From JALCSJ01 sp036788835 (lineage in GTDB: Bacteria > Bacillota > Negativicutes > Acidaminococcales > Acidaminococcaceae), in the NCBI GenBank assembly GCA_036788835.1, contig DAIQMR010000022.1:1-41826 (forward strand): a stretch of 41,826 nucleotides of DNA, written 5' to 3'. A program made the position numbers and the translations under genes. The notes beneath the pieces were generated by a model. The model saw only the letters and a program-made list of their open reading frames with translations, had not been told where the DNA came from and ran no database searches. Shown piece after piece: positions 8,464 through 17,051 of the stretch (its first letter is position 1; every line of letters starts with the position of its first letter).

Positions 8464-9495
8464 ATGAAAAAGTTTAATTTAGCAATTTTAGGGGCCACGG
8501 GAGCTGTTGGCCAAGAGTTCATTAATCTGCTTAACGAAAGAGATTTTCCTTTTGCCAACTTGCGTCTGTTGGCATCGGCTAAAAGCGTAGGCAAAGAATA
8601 TCAGGTTAAGGGTAAAACCTACAAAGTAGAAGAAGCGAAAGCCGATTCTTTCAACGGTATTGATGTTGCACTGTTTGCCGGTGGTTCCATCAGTAAGGAA
8701 TTCGCACCGATTGCCGTCAAAGCCGGCGCCGTGGTTATTGATAATTCCAGCACTTACCGTATGGATCCCAATGTGCCTTTGATTGTCCCGGAGGTTAATC
8801 CTCAGGCAATCCTGAAACACAAAGGCATTATTGCTAATCCCAATTGCTCTACCATTATTATGGTAATGGCTTTAAAACCCATTTACGATTTGGCCAGAAT
8901 CAAGAGAATTATTGTATCTACTTATCAAGCCGCTTCCGGGGCAGGGAAAGATGGCTTAGATGAATTGGAACAACAGATTAAAGATTCTGCCCAGGGCAAA
9001 GAAATGACCGCTCATATTTTCCCCAGCGCCGGTCAGCCTGTACACTATCCTTTGGCTTTGAACCTTATTCCTCAAATAGATGTTTTCCTGGATAACCTCT
9101 ATACCAAGGAAGAAATGAAAATGGTGAATGAGACCAAGAAAATTTTTGATGATTACGAAATGGGTATTACTGCTACAACAGTACGTGTGCCGGTCTACAG
9201 AAGCCATAGTGAGGCAGTGAATATTGAACTGGAACATCCGGTGGAATTAGCCGTTATGAAGGAAGCTTTAAGTAAATTCCCGGGAGTTATCGTTCAAGAT
9301 GATCCCAGTAAGCAAGTTTATCCTATGCCCTTATATACCTCAGGCAAGAACGATGTATATGTAGGCAGATTGAGGGTTGATGAATCGGCTCCTAACAGTT
9401 ATAATTTCTGGTGTGTAGGTGACCAGATTCGCAAAGGTGCTGCTTTAAACACTTTGCAAATTGCTGAAACCATGATTAAAAACGGTTGGCTATAA
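8464..9495 (+). CDS. asd: Aspartate-semialdehyde dehydrogenase
   Basis: Reduces aspartyl-4-phosphate to aspartate 4-semialdehyde with NADPH, at the branch point to lysine/diaminopimelate, threonine and methionine. The 343-residue protein has the Rossmann start AILGATGAVGQE (residues 7-18), the catalytic Cys128 in ANPNCSTI and the phosphate-binding block VSTYQAASGAGKDG. GRLRVDESA lies near the C-terminus, where the catalytic-fold residues are expected. It follows dapB by 23 bases with a purine-rich ribosome site (GAGGGGG). Second gene of the lysine operon. Confidence 0.95.
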   Translation: MKKFNLAILGATGAVGQEFINLLNERDFPFANLRLLASAKSVGKEYQVKGKTYKVEEAKADSFNGIDVALFAGGSISKEFAPIAVKAGAVVIDNSSTYRMDPNVPLIVPEVNPQAILKHKGIIANPNCSTIIMVMALKPIYDLARIKRIIVSTYQAASGAGKDGLDELEQQIKDSAQGKEMTAHIFPSAGQPVHYPLALNLIPQIDVFLDNLYTKEEMKMVNETKKIFDDYEMGITATTVRVPVYRSHSEAVNIELEHPVELAVMKEALSKFPGVIVQDDPSKQVYPMPLYTSGKNDVYVGRLRVDESAPNSYNFWCVGDQIRKGAALNTLQIAETMIKNGWL

Positions 9496-9522
9496 ATTTA
9501 ACTTAAGGAGAACAAGCTAAAG

Positions 9523-10743
9523 ATGAAAATAATAGTACAAAAATTCGGCGGCACTTCTGTAGTGGATGCCCAAAGCCGGGAATGTGTAGCAAAAAAAATC
9601 CAAGAAGCTTTAAAGGGCGGTTATTCCCCTGTGGTAGTAGTTTCGGCCATGGGTCGGAAGGGCCAGCCCTATGCAACTGATACTTTGATTAGTGTTTTAA
9701 AAGAGGTGAACCCTTCCGTACATTTACGGGAACTGGATTTGCTCATGGCTTGCGGAGAGATTATTTCTTCTACTGTTATGGCAGCAACTTTGCAAAGCAA
9801 GGGTTTAAATGCTCTTGCCTTAACAGGTAGGGAAGCAGGAATGATTACTGATGGGCAATTCTCCTCGGCAAAAATCAAACACATTAATACAGAGCGGTTA
9901 AAGGATTTGCTTCAAGCTAATATCATTCCCGTTATCTGCGGATTTCAGGGGAGCGATGAGGAAAGCGGTGACATAACCACCTTGGGCAGAGGAGGCAGCG
10001 ACACGTCTGCTGCTGCTTTCGGAGCCGCACTCCACGCTGAAAAAGTGGAGATATATACTGACGTAGATGGTGTCATGACTGCCGATCCTAGGATTGTTAA
10101 CGATGCTTCTGTTATGAATGAAATTTCTTACGACGCTATTTGTGAAATGGCACATCAGGGAGCTAAAGTAATTCATCCCAGAGCAGTGGAAATTGCTATG
10201 CACAGCAATACGCCACTGGTTGTAAAATCAACCTTTTCCGATGCACCGGGAACTTTGATTACGGCTAATCCCGATAGGGAGGCTATTGAGCAAGAAAAAA
10301 GTATTAATGAGCATATTGCCAGCGGTGTAGCTCATATTACCGGTATCGCACAATTCAAGGTAACATTGGATTCTGACAAGTACACCAACGGAGAACATCT
10401 CTTTGATGTTTTGGCCAAAGGCGGCGTCAGTGTAGGGTGTTTGAATCTGCAGCCGGAATCCACTATGTTTGCGGTTTTTAATCCGGACATAAAAAAAGTG
10501 GAGGAAATACTTAAGAACGAAAAGTATGCGTATGTTCTCAATCAGAATTGTGCCAAGGTTTCCGTTATCGGAACAGGCATGGGTAATGTGCCGGGAGTTA
10601 TGGCTAGATTCGTAGCGGCTTTAAGTGATAAGAAAATCACTATTCTCCAAACTACCGATTCTAATATAACTATTTCGGCCATTGTGAAAGCCGATGCTGC
10701 AAGCGAAGCTGTTAATGCTTTGCATCAGGCTTTTAACTTATAA
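9523..10743 (+). CDS. lysC: Aspartate kinase
   Basis: Phosphorylates aspartate to aspartyl-4-phosphate, the committed first step of the aspartate family of amino acids. The 406-residue length is that of monofunctional LysC (aspartokinase II type). KFGGTSV at residues 6-12 is the kinase signature, followed by VVVVSAMGR. The nucleotide-binding loop is TTLGRGGSDTSA with YTDVDGVMTADPR. About residues 270-406 hold two ACT regulatory domains (VTLDSD... and VSVIGTGMG...), so allosteric feedback by lysine, possibly with threonine, is expected in addition to the riboswitch. A strong AAGGAG ribosome site precedes it. Confidence 0.95.
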   Translation: MKIIVQKFGGTSVVDAQSRECVAKKIQEALKGGYSPVVVVSAMGRKGQPYATDTLISVLKEVNPSVHLRELDLLMACGEIISSTVMAATLQSKGLNALALTGREAGMITDGQFSSAKIKHINTERLKDLLQANIIPVICGFQGSDEESGDITTLGRGGSDTSAAAFGAALHAEKVEIYTDVDGVMTADPRIVNDASVMNEISYDAICEMAHQGAKVIHPRAVEIAMHSNTPLVVKSTFSDAPGTLITANPDREAIEQEKSINEHIASGVAHITGIAQFKVTLDSDKYTNGEHLFDVLAKGGVSVGCLNLQPESTMFAVFNPDIKKVEEILKNEKYAYVLNQNCAKVSVIGTGMGNVPGVMARFVAALSDKKITILQTTDSNITISAIVKADAASEAVNALHQAFNL

Positions 10744-10755
10744 GGAGGAATTTTA

Positions 10756-11652
10756 ATGAATAATCCTTTTTTTGGTAGATTGGTAACAGCTATGGTCACC
10801 TTTTTTAATGAAGATGGTTCTTTGAATACTGAAGGTTCGGCAGATTTCGCCCAATGGTTAACCCAGAATGGCTCTGAGGCCATTTTGCTCACAGGTTCCA
10901 CCGGCGAAGCTGCAACTATGACCATGAAAGAAAAAATTGCTTTATGGACGGCAGTTGTGAAGAAAATCAATCATAAGGTTCCTGTGATTGCCGGTACAGG
11001 TTCAAACAATACAGCAGCTTCCATCGAAGCAACAAAGGTGGCTGAAGGATTGGGTGTAGATGCAATCCTCTTGGTAGGACCTTATTACAATAAACCCACT
11101 CAAGAAGGTTATTATCAACATTTTAAGGCAATTGCCGATGCAACTAAATTGCCTGTTATTCTTTACAACATTCCCGGCAGAACCGGCAGCAATATTTTGC
11201 CTGCTACCATTGCCAGAATTGCTAAAGCCTGTCCTAATGTGATTGGTGTGAAAGAAGCAGCGGGCAACGTTACCCAAGTGGCGGAATTATACAGAATATT
11301 GCCTAAAGATTTTTCCATTTACAGCGGTGATGATGGATTGGTACTGCCGTTTATGTCTGTGGGAGCTTGCGGGGTAATTTCCGTACTGAGTAATTTGGGC
11401 GGTGCTTTGCTCCAAGAGCTAATGACCAGCTTTGTCAATGGTGATATTCAAAAAGCCAGAGATTTGAATGCCAAGATGGTTCCTCAGGAGCAGTCACTAT
11501 TCTCCGTTACCAATCCCATTCCGGTTAAAGCGGCTGTTACGCTGTGTACGCCTTTTAATGCCGGCCCATGCCGTTTGCCCTTGTGTGCTATGACACCTGA
11601 GGAAAACGCTAAATTTACCGCAGCACTAAAGTCTTCCGGCCTGCTGAAATAG
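10756..11652 (+). CDS. dapA: 4-hydroxy-tetrahydrodipicolinate synthase
   Basis: Condenses pyruvate with aspartate 4-semialdehyde, the first step specific to diaminopimelate/lysine. The TIM-barrel protein has 298 residues. GSTGEAATM is the substrate loop, and PYYNKPTQEGYYQHF and YNIPGRTGSN hold the catalytic tyrosines and the conserved Arg. Lys166 in GVKEAAG is the Schiff-base lysine. TAAGGAGG lies 6 bases before the ATG, 12 bases after lysC, so this is the last gene of the lysine operon; a terminator follows. Confidence 0.95.
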   Translation: MNNPFFGRLVTAMVTFFNEDGSLNTEGSADFAQWLTQNGSEAILLTGSTGEAATMTMKEKIALWTAVVKKINHKVPVIAGTGSNNTAASIEATKVAEGLGVDAILLVGPYYNKPTQEGYYQHFKAIADATKLPVILYNIPGRTGSNILPATIARIAKACPNVIGVKEAAGNVTQVAELYRILPKDFSIYSGDDGLVLPFMSVGACGVISVLSNLGGALLQELMTSFVNGDIQKARDLNAKMVPQEQSLFSVTNPIPVKAAVTLCTPFNAGPCRLPLCAMTPEENAKFTAALKSSGLLK

Positions 11653-11697
11653 TAGCAGCTCAAGTGACTGACCTTTTAGTGTTCGCCGTCAATTAGT

Positions 11698-11740
11698 AAA
11701 GAACATGATAAAGCAAAATTTGTCATGTTCTTTTTGTTTG
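11698..11740 (+). terminator. Terminator of the dapB-asd-lysC-dapA operon
   Basis: AAAGAACATGA pairs with TCATGTTCTTT (11 bp, extendable by four more pairs with one G-U), followed by a T-rich tail. It lies 46 bases after the dapA stop. Confidence 0.88.
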
Positions 11741-11747
11741 TAAAAAA

Positions 11748-11756
11748 TGGTATAAT
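11748..11756 (+). promoter_or_regulatory. Extended -10 promoter for the PHP phosphoesterase gene
   Basis: TGGTATAAT gives TGn plus a perfect -10, about 28 bases before the ATG at 11784. No convincing -35 is seen because the dapA terminator occupies that place. Confidence 0.6.
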
Positions 11757-11783
11757 TAAGCGATTTGTGGTAAGGAGAACATT

Positions 11784-12614
11784 ATGAAACTGGCAGATTT
11801 ACATATACATACAACTTTTTCCGACGGTATTTATACACCGGGAGAAATAATCAAACAAGCCATGAGAGTTCCTTTGGCTGCTCTTGCTGTTACCGACCAT
11901 GACAATGTGGAAGGCTATAAGGCCACCGCTGCCTATTTGCAGGACAATAATATTAAATTAAAATTAGTTCCCGGCGTTGAAATTGACACTTTTTACGGGG
12001 ACAAGGATGTACATGTTTTGGGCTATTATTTTGATATTTCGGAGCCAAAACTTTTGGCTGGCCTGCAATGGACCAGAGATGGCAGGGTACGTCGAATTAA
12101 AAAGATTGTGGCAAAAATCAATGATTTTGGCTATTCGTTAACAATGGATGAAGTTCTTCAAGAGGCCAAGGGCAGCAAAAGCTACGGACGTCCCCACATT
12201 GCCAGAGTAATGGTAAAAAAAGGCTATTTCCCCATAGTACAAGATGTTTTTGATGTTCTGATAGGAAGGAATAAGCCCGCCTATTGTGATCAGGAGAAAT
12301 TAAATCCCCTCCAGGCCGTGGAACTGATTCATGGGGCAGGGGGCATTGCCTGTCTGGCGCATCCTTCGGAAATAGAGGATAAAGCAATCGCCGAAAAGGT
12401 GCTTAAAACAGGAGACTTTGATGGGTTGGAGGTTTGGCACCCATCAGCCTGGAAGGCCAGAGAAACAGAGTATTGGCAGAATTTGGCCGGCAAGTATAAT
12501 AAGCTTACCGCCGGGGGCAGCGATTATCACGGGACTAATGGACGCTATCCGGAAAAGCTGGGGATGTTCAAAGTACGATATCAAGATGTGAAGGAAATCG
12601 TAGAATATAGATAA
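11784..12614 (+). CDS. PHP-domain phosphoesterase (YciV/RNase AM-like)
   Basis: Cytosolic metal-dependent phosphoesterase of the polymerase-and-histidinol-phosphatase fold, 276 residues. The metal ligands are visible: DLHIHTTFSDG (residues 4-14), AVTDHDNVEGY, PGVEID, the VHVLGYYFD strand, CLAHPSE and GGSDYHG. This arrangement matches the YciV/TrpH group, whose members act as 3',5'-nucleotide bisphosphate phosphatase or 5'-3' exonuclease on RNA ends; which one applies here is not decidable from sequence. It is followed after 19 bases by the P-loop/Asp23 fusion gene, so the two are probably co-transcribed. Confidence 0.88.
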   Translation: MKLADLHIHTTFSDGIYTPGEIIKQAMRVPLAALAVTDHDNVEGYKATAAYLQDNNIKLKLVPGVEIDTFYGDKDVHVLGYYFDISEPKLLAGLQWTRDGRVRRIKKIVAKINDFGYSLTMDEVLQEAKGSKSYGRPHIARVMVKKGYFPIVQDVFDVLIGRNKPAYCDQEKLNPLQAVELIHGAGGIACLAHPSEIEDKAIAEKVLKTGDFDGLEVWHPSAWKARETEYWQNLAGKYNKLTAGGSDYHGTNGRYPEKLGMFKVRYQDVKEIVEYR

Positions 12615-12633
12615 GGGAAAGGAAGGCGTCACC

Positions 12634-13464
12634 ATGGTTGAAGTAGTTGCTTTTGTAGGACCCAGCGGTACCGGCAAAAGCTATAGAGCCATCGGCGTTG
12701 CTCATACTCATCAGTGTGATGGGATTATTGATGATGGACTTCTTATTGAAGGAACAAAAATTTTAGCAGGTTCTTCGGCTAAAAGCGAACAGAATAAGGT
12801 GCAGGCGGTAAAACGCGCTATTTTCATGGACAAAGACCATTGTGAAGAAGTAAAAAATGCCCTAAAGAAAAGCAATATTACGAAATTGTTGGTTATCGGC
12901 ACATCTGACAAGATGGTGAACGCCATCTGCAAGCGTCTGGAACTTCCTCAGCCTACTTCTTATATACAGATTCAGGATATTGCCACCAAGCATGAAATCA
13001 ATAAGGCCAGAGAAGCCAGAATCAAGGAAGGAAAGCATATTGTGCCGGTACCGACTATTGAGCTGAAACCGCATCTATCCGGGGTGCTGGTGGATTTGCC
13101 AAGAAGACTCTTCGGCAGGAGAAAAGAAAAGAGGCCGGTACAGGAAAAGTCTATTGTGAGACCTGCTTTCAGTTACTATGGCAAAATTGCTGTTTCCGAT
13201 TATGTGGTAAGTGATATTGTGAAGATAATTGTAGGGAAGAACCAAAAAATCGATAAAATTACTTCCATTAAAATCCGCCGGCCTTCCGATAGCAGTAAAG
13301 GCTTGACTATTTATTTGGAAGTGGTGATTTATTACGGTGCAAATATTTATGGAGTTGTTAAAGCTTTACAGAACAAAATCAAAGAAAAAGTTGAAGATAT
13401 GACGGATATGTCCGTACGAGATGTGAACGTTTCTGTACGCAGTCTAACTGTTAGAGGAAAGTAA
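12634..13464 (+). CDS. P-loop ATPase fused to an Asp23/Gls24-type domain
   Basis: A 276-residue two-part protein. Residues 1-140 form a P-loop NTPase-like domain: Walker A FVGPSGTGKS at 7-16, IIDDG at 31-35, LLVIGTSD at 85-92. Residues 140-170 are a basic linker (RRLFGRRKEKRP). Residues ~175-274 match the Asp23/Gls24 (alkaline-shock) pattern: YYGKIAVSDYVVSDIVKIIV, a YLEVVIYYGANI strand, then KIKEKVEDMTDM and VRDVNVSVRS. Asp23 proteins are small envelope-stress or membrane-associated proteins in Bacillota, usually single-domain. Function is unknown; an ATP-dependent envelope or stress role is a guess. A ribosome site (AAAGGAAGG) lies upstream, and larC follows 21 bases later. Confidence 0.75.
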   Translation: MVEVVAFVGPSGTGKSYRAIGVAHTHQCDGIIDDGLLIEGTKILAGSSAKSEQNKVQAVKRAIFMDKDHCEEVKNALKKSNITKLLVIGTSDKMVNAICKRLELPQPTSYIQIQDIATKHEINKAREARIKEGKHIVPVPTIELKPHLSGVLVDLPRRLFGRRKEKRPVQEKSIVRPAFSYYGKIAVSDYVVSDIVKIIVGKNQKIDKITSIKIRRPSDSSKGLTIYLEVVIYYGANIYGVVKALQNKIKEKVEDMTDMSVRDVNVSVRSLTVRGK

Positions 13465-13485
13465 TAAATAAAAGCGAGGTGCAAA

Positions 13486-14772
13486 ATGAGTACTTTATAT
13501 GTAGAGCCATTTAGCGGTATTAGCGGGAATATGTTTATCGGAGCACTTCTGGATTTGGGTGCTTCTTATGATTATTTATGTGAGGAACTGACCAAGCTGT
13601 CTCTAGGCCAATATAAACTGGTTTATGAAAAGGCTGATAAATGCGGTATTCATGCAACACACTTTGATGTGGAGTTGCTATCTCACCACGACCATCACCA
13701 CGAAGAAGAACATGAACACGACCACGACCATCACCATGAGGAAGAACATGAATACGACCACGACCATCACCATGAGGAAGAACATGAACATCATCATGAA
13801 CACCGCAACCTGCAGGATATTTTGACTATAATTGATGGTTCTGCGCTGAGTCCTGCCATTAAAACAAAAGCCAAGGATATATTTACGGAACTTGCTAAGG
13901 CAGAGGCTAAAGTCCATGGGAAAACAATTCAGGAAATACATTTTCATGAGGTGGGAGCCATTGATACTATAATCGATGTGGTTGGTTCCCTTCTTTGTCT
14001 GGAAAATTTACATGTAAATAAGATATATGTAGGAAATATTCAGACCGGTTACGGATTTGTCCGGTGCGCCCATGGACTTATGCCCATTCCTGCCCCGGCT
14101 ACGGCGGAGCTTTTAAAGGGCCTGCCGCATTATAAGGGAGAAATAGACAAGGAACTAATCACTCCTACGGGAGCTGTCCTTATGCATACCCTAGCTACTC
14201 CTTTAACAGATAAACCGGCAGACTTCCATACTGATAAAATCGGTTATGGGGCAGGAACCTGGGATTTGCCCATTCCTAACGTAGTCCGTTTGTACTGGGC
14301 TGAGCAGGATGCTACAGCAAAATATAGTGAGGATTTAGTTGTGGGAGAATGTAATATTGACGATTCCACAGGAGAAATTCTGGCAAACGCCTTGAATCTG
14401 GTTTTGCAGGCAGGAGCTTTGGATGCATGGCTGACGCCTATTATCATGAAGAAAGGCCGGCCCGCAGAAAAGTTTAGCTTCCTTTGCGCTAAGCCGGTTC
14501 TGGAGCAAATTGAAACAGTGGTATTTGCCAATACCAGTACACTGGGTATTCGCTATACAGATGTAACAAGAAGCATTTTAGAAAGAAAAAATATTTCTGT
14601 GGAAATAGGAGAGAATTCCATACAAGTTAAATGCGGTTATCACAGGGGGAAACTTGTGAACATTGCTCCTGAATACGATGATTGTCTCAGGGCTTCCCAA
14701 GCCGGTGGTATGCCTATAAAAACCATCATGAACCTAGCCATGGCTGCTGCAAGAAGGGAAATCCATGGATAA
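13486..14772 (+). CDS. larC: Nickel pincer cofactor biosynthesis protein LarC
   Basis: LarC inserts nickel into the pyridinium-dithio-carboxylate nucleotide to make the nickel-pincer cofactor of lactate racemase and related LarA-family enzymes. The 428-residue protein starts with LYVEPFSGISGNMFIGALLDLGA (shown in part), typical of the family. Later blocks are FHEVGAIDTIIDVVGS, GYGFVRCAHG and EILANALN. Residues 67-105 are an extreme His/Glu/Asp stretch encoded by about three copies of a 36-base tandem repeat, a likely nickel-binding reservoir. In Lactobacillus plantarum larC is read through a programmed frameshift; here it is one uninterrupted frame. No larA, larB or larE lies in this window. 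It overlaps rnhC by 8 bases. Confidence 0.93.
   Translation: MSTLYVEPFSGISGNMFIGALLDLGASYDYLCEELTKLSLGQYKLVYEKADKCGIHATHFDVELLSHHDHHHEEEHEHDHDHHHEEEHEYDHDHHHEEEHEHHHEHRNLQDILTIIDGSALSPAIKTKAKDIFTELAKAEAKVHGKTIQEIHFHEVGAIDTIIDVVGSLLCLENLHVNKIYVGNIQTGYGFVRCAHGLMPIPAPATAELLKGLPHYKGEIDKELITPTGAVLMHTLATPLTDKPADFHTDKIGYGAGTWDLPIPNVVRLYWAEQDATAKYSEDLVVGECNIDDSTGEILANALNLVLQAGALDAWLTPIIMKKGRPAEKFSFLCAKPVLEQIETVVFANTSTLGIRYTDVTRSILERKNISVEIGENSIQVKCGYHRGKLVNIAPEYDDCLRASQAGGMPIKTIMNLAMAAARREIHG
13696..13800 (+). repeat. 36-bp tandem repeat encoding the His-rich segment of LarC
   Basis: Unit of 36 bases (12 codons, HHEEEHE[HY]DHDH) in almost three copies: 13696-13731, 13732-13767 and a partial copy to about 13800. 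The frame is kept, so repeat copy number changes can lengthen the nickel-binding region without breaking the gene. Confidence 0.8.
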
Positions 14773-15715
14773 TTTTGCGGCCTTGGTAACAGCTATCCAA
14801 GAAAAACTAAAAGTCCTGATTCCTGACAGTATGGTGCGTAAGCCCATTAATTACGGAGAGCAGCTGACCATCATTAAGGGAACTCAGAAAATTATGCTTT
14901 CCATTTATAATGGAAAAAAAGGCCATAAATACGTATGGGGTGGGTCTCTTTGCCCCTTACGTGAAGAAGCTCAGGCAGTCGTAACAAAATTTCTGGAGGG
15001 AGCCACAGGTCAATCCGGTCAGGGAACGGCTCAATTAACACTTTTGCAAAACCTGCCGGACTTTGATTATCTGTGGGCCGGCAGTGATGAATCAGGCAAG
15101 GGGGATTTCTTTGGCCCACTTGTGGTGGCAGCAGTTATGGTCAACAAGGAAATTGCCCAAAAGCTGACCGCTTGGGGGGTAAGAGACAGCAAAGAATTAA
15201 CCGATAAAAAAATCATGGACCTGGCAGACAAAATTGTGACTTGTGCGCCTTTGCATGCTGTATTGGCACTGACTCCGGAAATGTATAATCTCCGTTACGA
15301 GCAGTTACACTCTGTCCGGCAGAATCTTAATAATCTTTTGGCCCAAGGCCATATTAATGCTCTTAAACAAGTTTTAAACAAAAATAAGAATTGCCGATTT
15401 GCCTTGGTAGATAGATTTACTCTACATAATAATATTGGGGAGGAGCTGCAGAAGCTATTCCCTTATTTGACTGTGGTTCAACAGCCAAAAGCAGAGGCAG
15501 ATATTGCGGTAGCTGCCGCATCTATTTTGGCTAGGGCGAAATTCGTAGAGATTATGGGGCGTTTATCAGAAGAGGCAAAGAGAGAATTGCCTAAGGGCGG
15601 TGGGGCGCAAGCGACAAAATGTGCCCAAGAAATTGCGGAGACACAGGGACTGGTATCCTTAAACAAATTAGTAAAAAAGCATTTTGCCAATTACAAGGCT
15701 GTAATAGGCAGATAA
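14765..15715 (+). CDS. rnhC: Ribonuclease HIII
   Basis: Removes RNA from RNA/DNA hybrids and single ribonucleotides during replication and repair. Length is 316 residues. The N-terminal ~90 residues form the TBP-like substrate-binding domain that marks RNase HIII (INYGEQLTIIKG, YNGKKGHKYVWGG). The catalytic domain opens with GSDESGKGDFFGPLVVAA (Asp-Glu motif) and continues with GVRDSKELTDKKI and AEADIAVAAASILAR. The start at 14765 overlaps the larC stop by 8 bases, with AGAAGGGA in the larC tail serving as the ribosome site. Confidence 0.93.
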   Translation: MDNFAALVTAIQEKLKVLIPDSMVRKPINYGEQLTIIKGTQKIMLSIYNGKKGHKYVWGGSLCPLREEAQAVVTKFLEGATGQSGQGTAQLTLLQNLPDFDYLWAGSDESGKGDFFGPLVVAAVMVNKEIAQKLTAWGVRDSKELTDKKIMDLADKIVTCAPLHAVLALTPEMYNLRYEQLHSVRQNLNNLLAQGHINALKQVLNKNKNCRFALVDRFTLHNNIGEELQKLFPYLTVVQQPKAEADIAVAAASILARAKFVEIMGRLSEEAKRELPKGGGAQATKCAQEIAETQGLVSLNKLVKKHFANYKAVIGR

Positions 15716-15766
15716 GGAACATTTTCTTATATTGTCTTGGGAAAATGAGCAGGAAACGGTTTTACG

Positions 15767-15775
15767 TGATATAAT
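15767..15775 (+). promoter_or_regulatory. Extended -10 promoter for the flippase-like gene
   Basis: TGATATAAT gives TGn plus TATAAT about 55 bases before the gene start at 15829. No good -35 box is seen. Confidence 0.55.
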
Positions 15776-15828
15776 AGGACTAAGTGGGACGGCAACTATG
15801 TCTCTAAATAAATATGGCGGGATGGATA

Positions 15829-16833
15829 ATGAATAAACAACTTTTTCGCATATTATGCATTGCTTTAGCTGTGATAGTATGCATTTCGGTTGCAGTACTT
15901 TATTTCACCTTTGATATTCGGGCCTTGAACTATTTGACCATGTTTAAACCATGGTCCATCTTGTTGGCGGTTCTTTCTTTGACTATAGGTTTTGTCTTTG
16001 ATGGAACAAGGCTGATTACCCTTACTAAATTATCGGGTGAAAGATTGGACTACAAGCACGTTTTTAATGTAGTATTCAGTAATTATTTTTTGTCATTGAT
16101 TACCCCTGGGCAAGGTGGCGGAGGCCTGGCTCAGCTTATGTTCATGAAAAAGGCCGGTGTGCCGGTGCCCAAAGCTACTTTGGTAGTACTGGTACGAACT
16201 ATTATGTCTATAATTTTTCTCTTTGTTATGCTGCCCATCGTTTTCTATTTTGACCCGGCTCTTGTTGGGTGGCTGCCTACTTGGATGATTGCTTTTGTGT
16301 GTGTGCTTTTTATTTCTTTACCGGCTTTGATTGTGCGATTTATGGTCACAGGGCAGTTGGAAAGATGGCTGGCAAGATTTTGTCGGCGCTTTTCCGAGAA
16401 GACCCAGAGAGCTATTTTCCTTTGGTACAGAGATTTCCAACAGGCCGGTTTTTTAATCTGGCATAATCCTTTTCAAGTATTGCGAGCTTTTACAGAATCA
16501 GGGCTAAGCTTGATTTTCATTTATTCGGTAGTTCCTGTTTTCTTTTATGGTTTCGGGATTCAAGTTCCTTACTATGTAATTATGTGCAGAATGTTACTCC
16601 TTAATTTAGTGCTATATTTCACCCCTACACCGGGTGGTACAGGAGTGGCAGAAGGCGGGTTCCTGGTACTTTTCTCCAGTCTGGTTCCTTCCTCTGTGGC
16701 AGGTGTTACAGCTATTTTGTGGCGTTTCCTTTGTGAATATGTCCCCTTTGGCATCGGGGCAGTTCTGACCATACGTTCTTTCGGTGCTGACGTTCTTACT
16801 CAGATTCAAACCAGACGGAATATTGAGAAATAA
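15829..16833 (+). CDS. Flippase-like integral membrane protein (YbhN/LPG-synthase TM region family)
   Basis: A 334-residue polytopic protein with about eight hydrophobic helices and no soluble domain. It matches the UPF0104/YbhN group, homologous to the membrane half of lysyl-phosphatidylglycerol synthase MprF, which flips lipids. Family landmarks are TPGQGGGGLAQLMFMKKAGV in the first half and PTPGGTGVAEGGF in the second. It lacks the C-terminal aminoacyl-transferase domain, so lipid translocation is the likely role, but the lipid is unknown. ATG 15829 is preferred because GGCGGGATGG lies just upstream; ATG 15814 has no ribosome site. It stands alone with its own promoter. Confidence 0.85.
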   Translation: MNKQLFRILCIALAVIVCISVAVLYFTFDIRALNYLTMFKPWSILLAVLSLTIGFVFDGTRLITLTKLSGERLDYKHVFNVVFSNYFLSLITPGQGGGGLAQLMFMKKAGVPVPKATLVVLVRTIMSIIFLFVMLPIVFYFDPALVGWLPTWMIAFVCVLFISLPALIVRFMVTGQLERWLARFCRRFSEKTQRAIFLWYRDFQQAGFLIWHNPFQVLRAFTESGLSLIFIYSVVPVFFYGFGIQVPYYVIMCRMLLLNLVLYFTPTPGGTGVAEGGFLVLFSSLVPSSVAGVTAILWRFLCEYVPFGIGAVLTIRSFGADVLTQIQTRRNIEK

Positions 16834-16901
16834 AAGGGAACTATTTTCGCTTTTTCACGCTTTAATGTTCGCATAAATAAAATGTTTTTTCGTATATAAG
16901 C

Positions 16902-16930
16902 TTGTCAAAAGTGTGACAAAATTGTATACT
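16902..16930 (+). promoter_or_regulatory. Promoter of the TAXI-TRAP operon
   Basis: TTGTCA, 17-base spacer, TATACT. The -35 is part of an inverted repeat, TTGTCA-AAAGTG-TGACAA (16902-16919), that could be an operator. About 115 bases of leader follow, with a ribosome-site-like GGGAGGTGA at 16962-16970 that serves no clear gene. Confidence 0.75.
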
Positions 16931-17051
16931 GTATATTATAAGAGCGAAGTTGCTCATGTATGGGAGGTGATTGGCTAATTACTTAGTTAGCAAGTATTAG
17001 TCAGATGTTTTAAACACAAAACACAATATCAAAACAAACGGAGGGAATTCT

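Noticed and set aside
13696..13800. Repeat array that might be read as CRISPR
   Set aside because: Contiguous 36-base in-frame coding repeats without spacers; not a CRISPR array.
13678..13947. Minus-strand frame rich in Val/Met/Phe opposite the larC His region
   Set aside because: It is only the antisense of the His/Glu repeat codons and has no ribosome site; larC on the plus strand explains the region.
16955..16990. Short leader peptide in front of the TAXI gene (ATG near 16960, GGGAGGTGA)
   Set aside because: Only about eight codons are possible and the ribosome site spacing does not fit any start; left as a note under the promoter.
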